A stretch of 64,000 nt of DNA from Chersky-806 sp038252255. Its GTDB lineage: Bacteria > Actinomycetota > Acidimicrobiia > IMCC26256 > JAENVU01. The stretch covers positions 35,965-99,964 of the forward strand of contig JBBSAM010000017.1 in assembly GCA_038252255.1 (NCBI GenBank). The letters run 5' to 3'. Positions 62,556-64,000 of the stretch are shown here, piece by piece. The notes under the pieces are model-generated. The model made no database searches and was not told the DNA's origin. It saw only the letters and a list, made by a program, of their open reading frames with translations. The translations under genes and the position numbers were made by a program. How positions within the stretch are numbered: position 1 is the first letter of the stretch; each line of letters opens with the position of its first letter.

Positions 62556-63152
62556 TTAGATGTCGAACCGGCCGTTGAAAGCGACCAACCGCGTGCTGCC
62601 GTTGGTCGAGCACGAGCTGGCGACACCGACCAGCTGCGAGACGGTCGCGGTCTGGCCGGCGAAGGATCCCGGAGACTGGTTCGGGTTCTGACCCCATTGC
62701 GTGATCGGCGCTGTAGTCCACAGGCTGCCGTTCGGAGGGCTGGACAGGGCGACCGTGCGGCCGGGGAATTCGATCCGGCTCTTCTGGAAGTGCGCACCCC
62801 CCTGCTCGGCCCACCACTTCGTCTTGACGTGGAACGCCGGCAGGGTCACCACGCCGCAGTTGCCGGTGACGTCGACCCGGCCGGGATGCGCCGTCTTCAT
62901 CACGCCCGTGACGACCCCCGCGGTGTTGTCGCCCAAGCCGTCAAAGCAGGTCACGGTGATAGCGATCCGGGCGGGCGTAGTGATCGGTGCCGCGTTGTCG
63001 AACGGATCGTTGAGCATGGCGACCATGCGGAAGATGCACGAGGCGCTGCCGGATGCCGGCACTGACGAGGCGCCCGCAACTCCGGTCCCGAGCGCCCCGA
63101 CGGTCAGCGAGGCGAGCGACACGGCAAGAACGAACCGTCGGATCATCTTCAC
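62556..63152 (-). CDS. secreted protein, unknown function
   Basis: 198 residues, GTG start with AGGGGAG upstream; an ATG two codons later is possible. Signal peptide about 1-28 (FVLAVSLASLTVGALGTGVAGA). Beta-rich mature part with cysteines near 39, 69, 99 and 182. No family recognised. Confidence 0.7.
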   Translation of the reverse strand: MKMIRRFVLAVSLASLTVGALGTGVAGASSVPASGSASCIFRMVAMLNDPFDNAAPITTPARIAITVTCFDGLGDNTAGVVTGVMKTAHPGRVDVTGNCGVVTLPAFHVKTKWWAEQGGAHFQKSRIEFPGRTVALSSPPNGSLWTTAPITQWGQNPNQSPGSFAGQTATVSQLVGVASSCSTNGSTRLVAFNGRFDI

Positions 63153-63445
63153 GTCAACTCCCCTGCCCCGACGTCCGCAGCTCGCCTCGCTTGCTGCGAA
63201 CTCGACGGTCCTGACTCTGAACCATCACTGCTGCAGCAACCCTAAAGCCGCGATCACACCCCCGCAATGGGCCCGACTCAGGGCGCTCCACTTGCCGGGC
63301 AGTGAGCTCCCACCACGCTCCGTAGGCCGTCGGCCTCCAACCGCATCCGCGTGTTCGGCGTACTCGAGGCGAGACCATTGACGGATCGCGAGAAAGCGTC
63401 CGGACTCCCCCGTGACGCGGGTCGGGTGACGGCGAAGGGGCAGGG

Positions 63446-63811
63446 ATGGATTCTTCTCGTACGCGCTCGAGGTGGATCGCGGTCTGGGTCACGATCGCGA
63501 TGGTGTTGACGTCGGTCGCCGCGATCGTGGCACCGACGGCGCAAGGGCAGGCCGGCGCGGGCGGTCCTGAACCCGAATGTTCGGCGGTCATGGTCCGAGG
63601 AGTCCAGGTCGGCAGCGCGTGCCCGACCGGTGGCGTTGCACCACTCGCGGTGCACATCGTCAACACGAGCACCGCTTCGTGCACGCCGCAGTCACTGGCA
63701 CCCAAGCCCGACGCGATCCGGCTCGCCTTCGGTGACGGCGAGTACATCCAAGCGGCGGGGATCTTCGGCCTCGTCTCGGGCAGCTGCCACGACTGCTTCC
63801 GGGTGACCTGA
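63446..63811 (+). CDS. secreted small cysteine-containing protein
   Basis: 121 residues, GAAGGGGCAGGG before the ATG. Signal peptide about 1-36 (WIAVWVTIAMVLTSVAAIVAP). The mature part has five cysteines and PDAIRLAFGDGEY. No family recognised. Confidence 0.65.
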   Translation: MDSSRTRSRWIAVWVTIAMVLTSVAAIVAPTAQGQAGAGGPEPECSAVMVRGVQVGSACPTGGVAPLAVHIVNTSTASCTPQSLAPKPDAIRLAFGDGEYIQAAGIFGLVSGSCHDCFRVT

Positions 63812-63894
63812 CCCCGGCCGCTTCGGGTCGGTGTCGCCATCGGGCCTAGCCCCTCGCCGAGCACTGGGAGGCTCATGGGCCTCGGGACGGTGAA

Positions 63895-63925
63895 CGCCCC
63901 TCCCGCTGACAACGTGGGAGGGGCG
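63895..63925. terminator. strong hairpin downstream of the tRNA and the secreted-protein gene
   Basis: CGCCCCTCCC (63895-63904) pairs perfectly with GGGAGGGGCG (63916-63925), 10 base pairs, 11-base loop. Lies between the rightward secreted-protein gene and the leftward tRNA and could stop transcription from both. Confidence 0.6.
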
Positions 63926-63929
63926 AACA

Positions 63930-63947
63930 AGCCCGCAACACCGGGCT
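63930..63947 (-). terminator. terminator hairpin of the tRNA transcript
   Basis: On the minus strand AGCCCG and CGGGCT form a 6-base-pair stem with a 6-base loop, followed by TTGTTC. Starts about 10 bases after the tRNA end. Confidence 0.6.
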
Positions 63948-63957
63948 CTTTCGGGGT

Positions 63958-64000
63958 CCGGGCTGCCGGGACTCGAACCCGGGACCTTCGGTCCCCCAGA
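63958..64000 (-). tRNA. tRNA-Pro(GGG), 5' part outside window
   Basis: Reading leftward from the edge: anticodon loop CTGGGGG (anticodon GGG at 63997-63995, G37), 3' anticodon stem ACCGA, variable loop AGGTC, T arm CCGGG-TTCGAGT-CCCGG, 3' acceptor strand CAGCCCG. The 5' half (acceptor CGGGCTG expected, D arm) is off the window. The base after the acceptor is G rather than the usual A of tRNA-Pro, so the exact 3' end may shift by one. CCA is not clearly encoded. Confidence 0.8.

Noticed and set aside
63154..63930. Long minus-strand open frame opposite the secreted-protein gene
   Set aside because: It is the shadow of 63446-63811, which has a signal peptide and ribosome-binding site; the minus frame has low-complexity composition without any domain.

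Overview
The window is a GC-rich chromosomal segment of an actinobacterium. It has a complete Pup-proteasome locus, a garA/ftsR/bifunctional-nuclease/MerR block next to glycine-cleavage genes, and DUF4193 and DUF3866 proteins. Gene content and synteny fit a free-living lineage near the Acidimicrobiia; this placement is inference, since no rRNA or marker tree is available. Almost all of the window is core or house-keeping DNA. I see no prophage, CRISPR array or intact insertion sequence.

Layout. 1-1.4 kb: the end of a PRC-barrel/MgtE-N protein behind a structured leader, and a ferredoxin. 1.6-13.3 kb: the pupylation-proteasome region (mpa/arc, dop, pup, a small unknown gene, prcB, prcA, then pafA, DUF3866, pafB, pafC), interrupted by a DinB/DUF2007 pair and a secreted protein. 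13.3-20.4 kb: signal peptidase I, GDPD, small zinc-ribbon and membrane genes, tatA-tatC, a Ski2-like helicase and a kinase-like beta-sandwich protein. 20.5-26.9 kb: a tandem ThyX-like protein, a 450-bp gap with a pseudoknot-capable RNA, DUF4193, lnt, GNAT and a secreted protein. At 26.98 kb, in a convergent gap, there is a 28-bp dif-like XerC/XerD site. Gene direction flips there: mostly rightward before it, entirely leftward from 27 to 49 kb. This is what a replication terminus should look like. 27-49 kb: DnaJ-like, DyP peroxidase, gcvP with a tandem glycine riboswitch, a GT39-like protein, gcvT, PD-(D/E)XK-like, MerR, BFN, hpt, ftsR, garA, lipoate ligase, gcvH, a sugar nucleotidyltransferase fusion, pgsA, an SDR, and a coxDEF-like MoxR/VWA/XdhC maturation cluster, GGT and an E2-like protein. 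49-64 kb: mixed-strand accessory genes (saccharopine-dehydrogenase-like, ECF sigma with its membrane partner, sugar dehydrogenase, membrane transferases, APH, FAD oxidoreductase, a truncated hydrolase, secreted proteins) and a partial tRNA-Pro at the right edge.

How genes work together. Mpa unfolds pupylated substrates into the PrcAB core. PafA ligates Pup, Dop removes it, and PafBC is the adjacent WYL regulator pair. GcvH, the lipoate ligase, GcvT and GcvP form the glycine cleavage system, with gcvP under glycine-riboswitch control. Many neighbours overlap by ATGA or GTGA, so stop-restart coupling appears to be the normal mode of operon translation here.

The most novel signal is a set of mini-ORFs that fill gaps between co-directional genes. 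Each starts in the ATGA/GTGA overlapping the upstream stop and ends in the ATGA/GTGA overlapping the downstream start: prcB-prcA, pafB-pafC, hpt-BFN, pgsA-nucleotidyltransferase, VWA-xdhC, and a two-step version after pup. I read them as translational relays. Every within-operon stop of this ATGA/GTGA type that does not overlap the next gene directly is bridged in this way.
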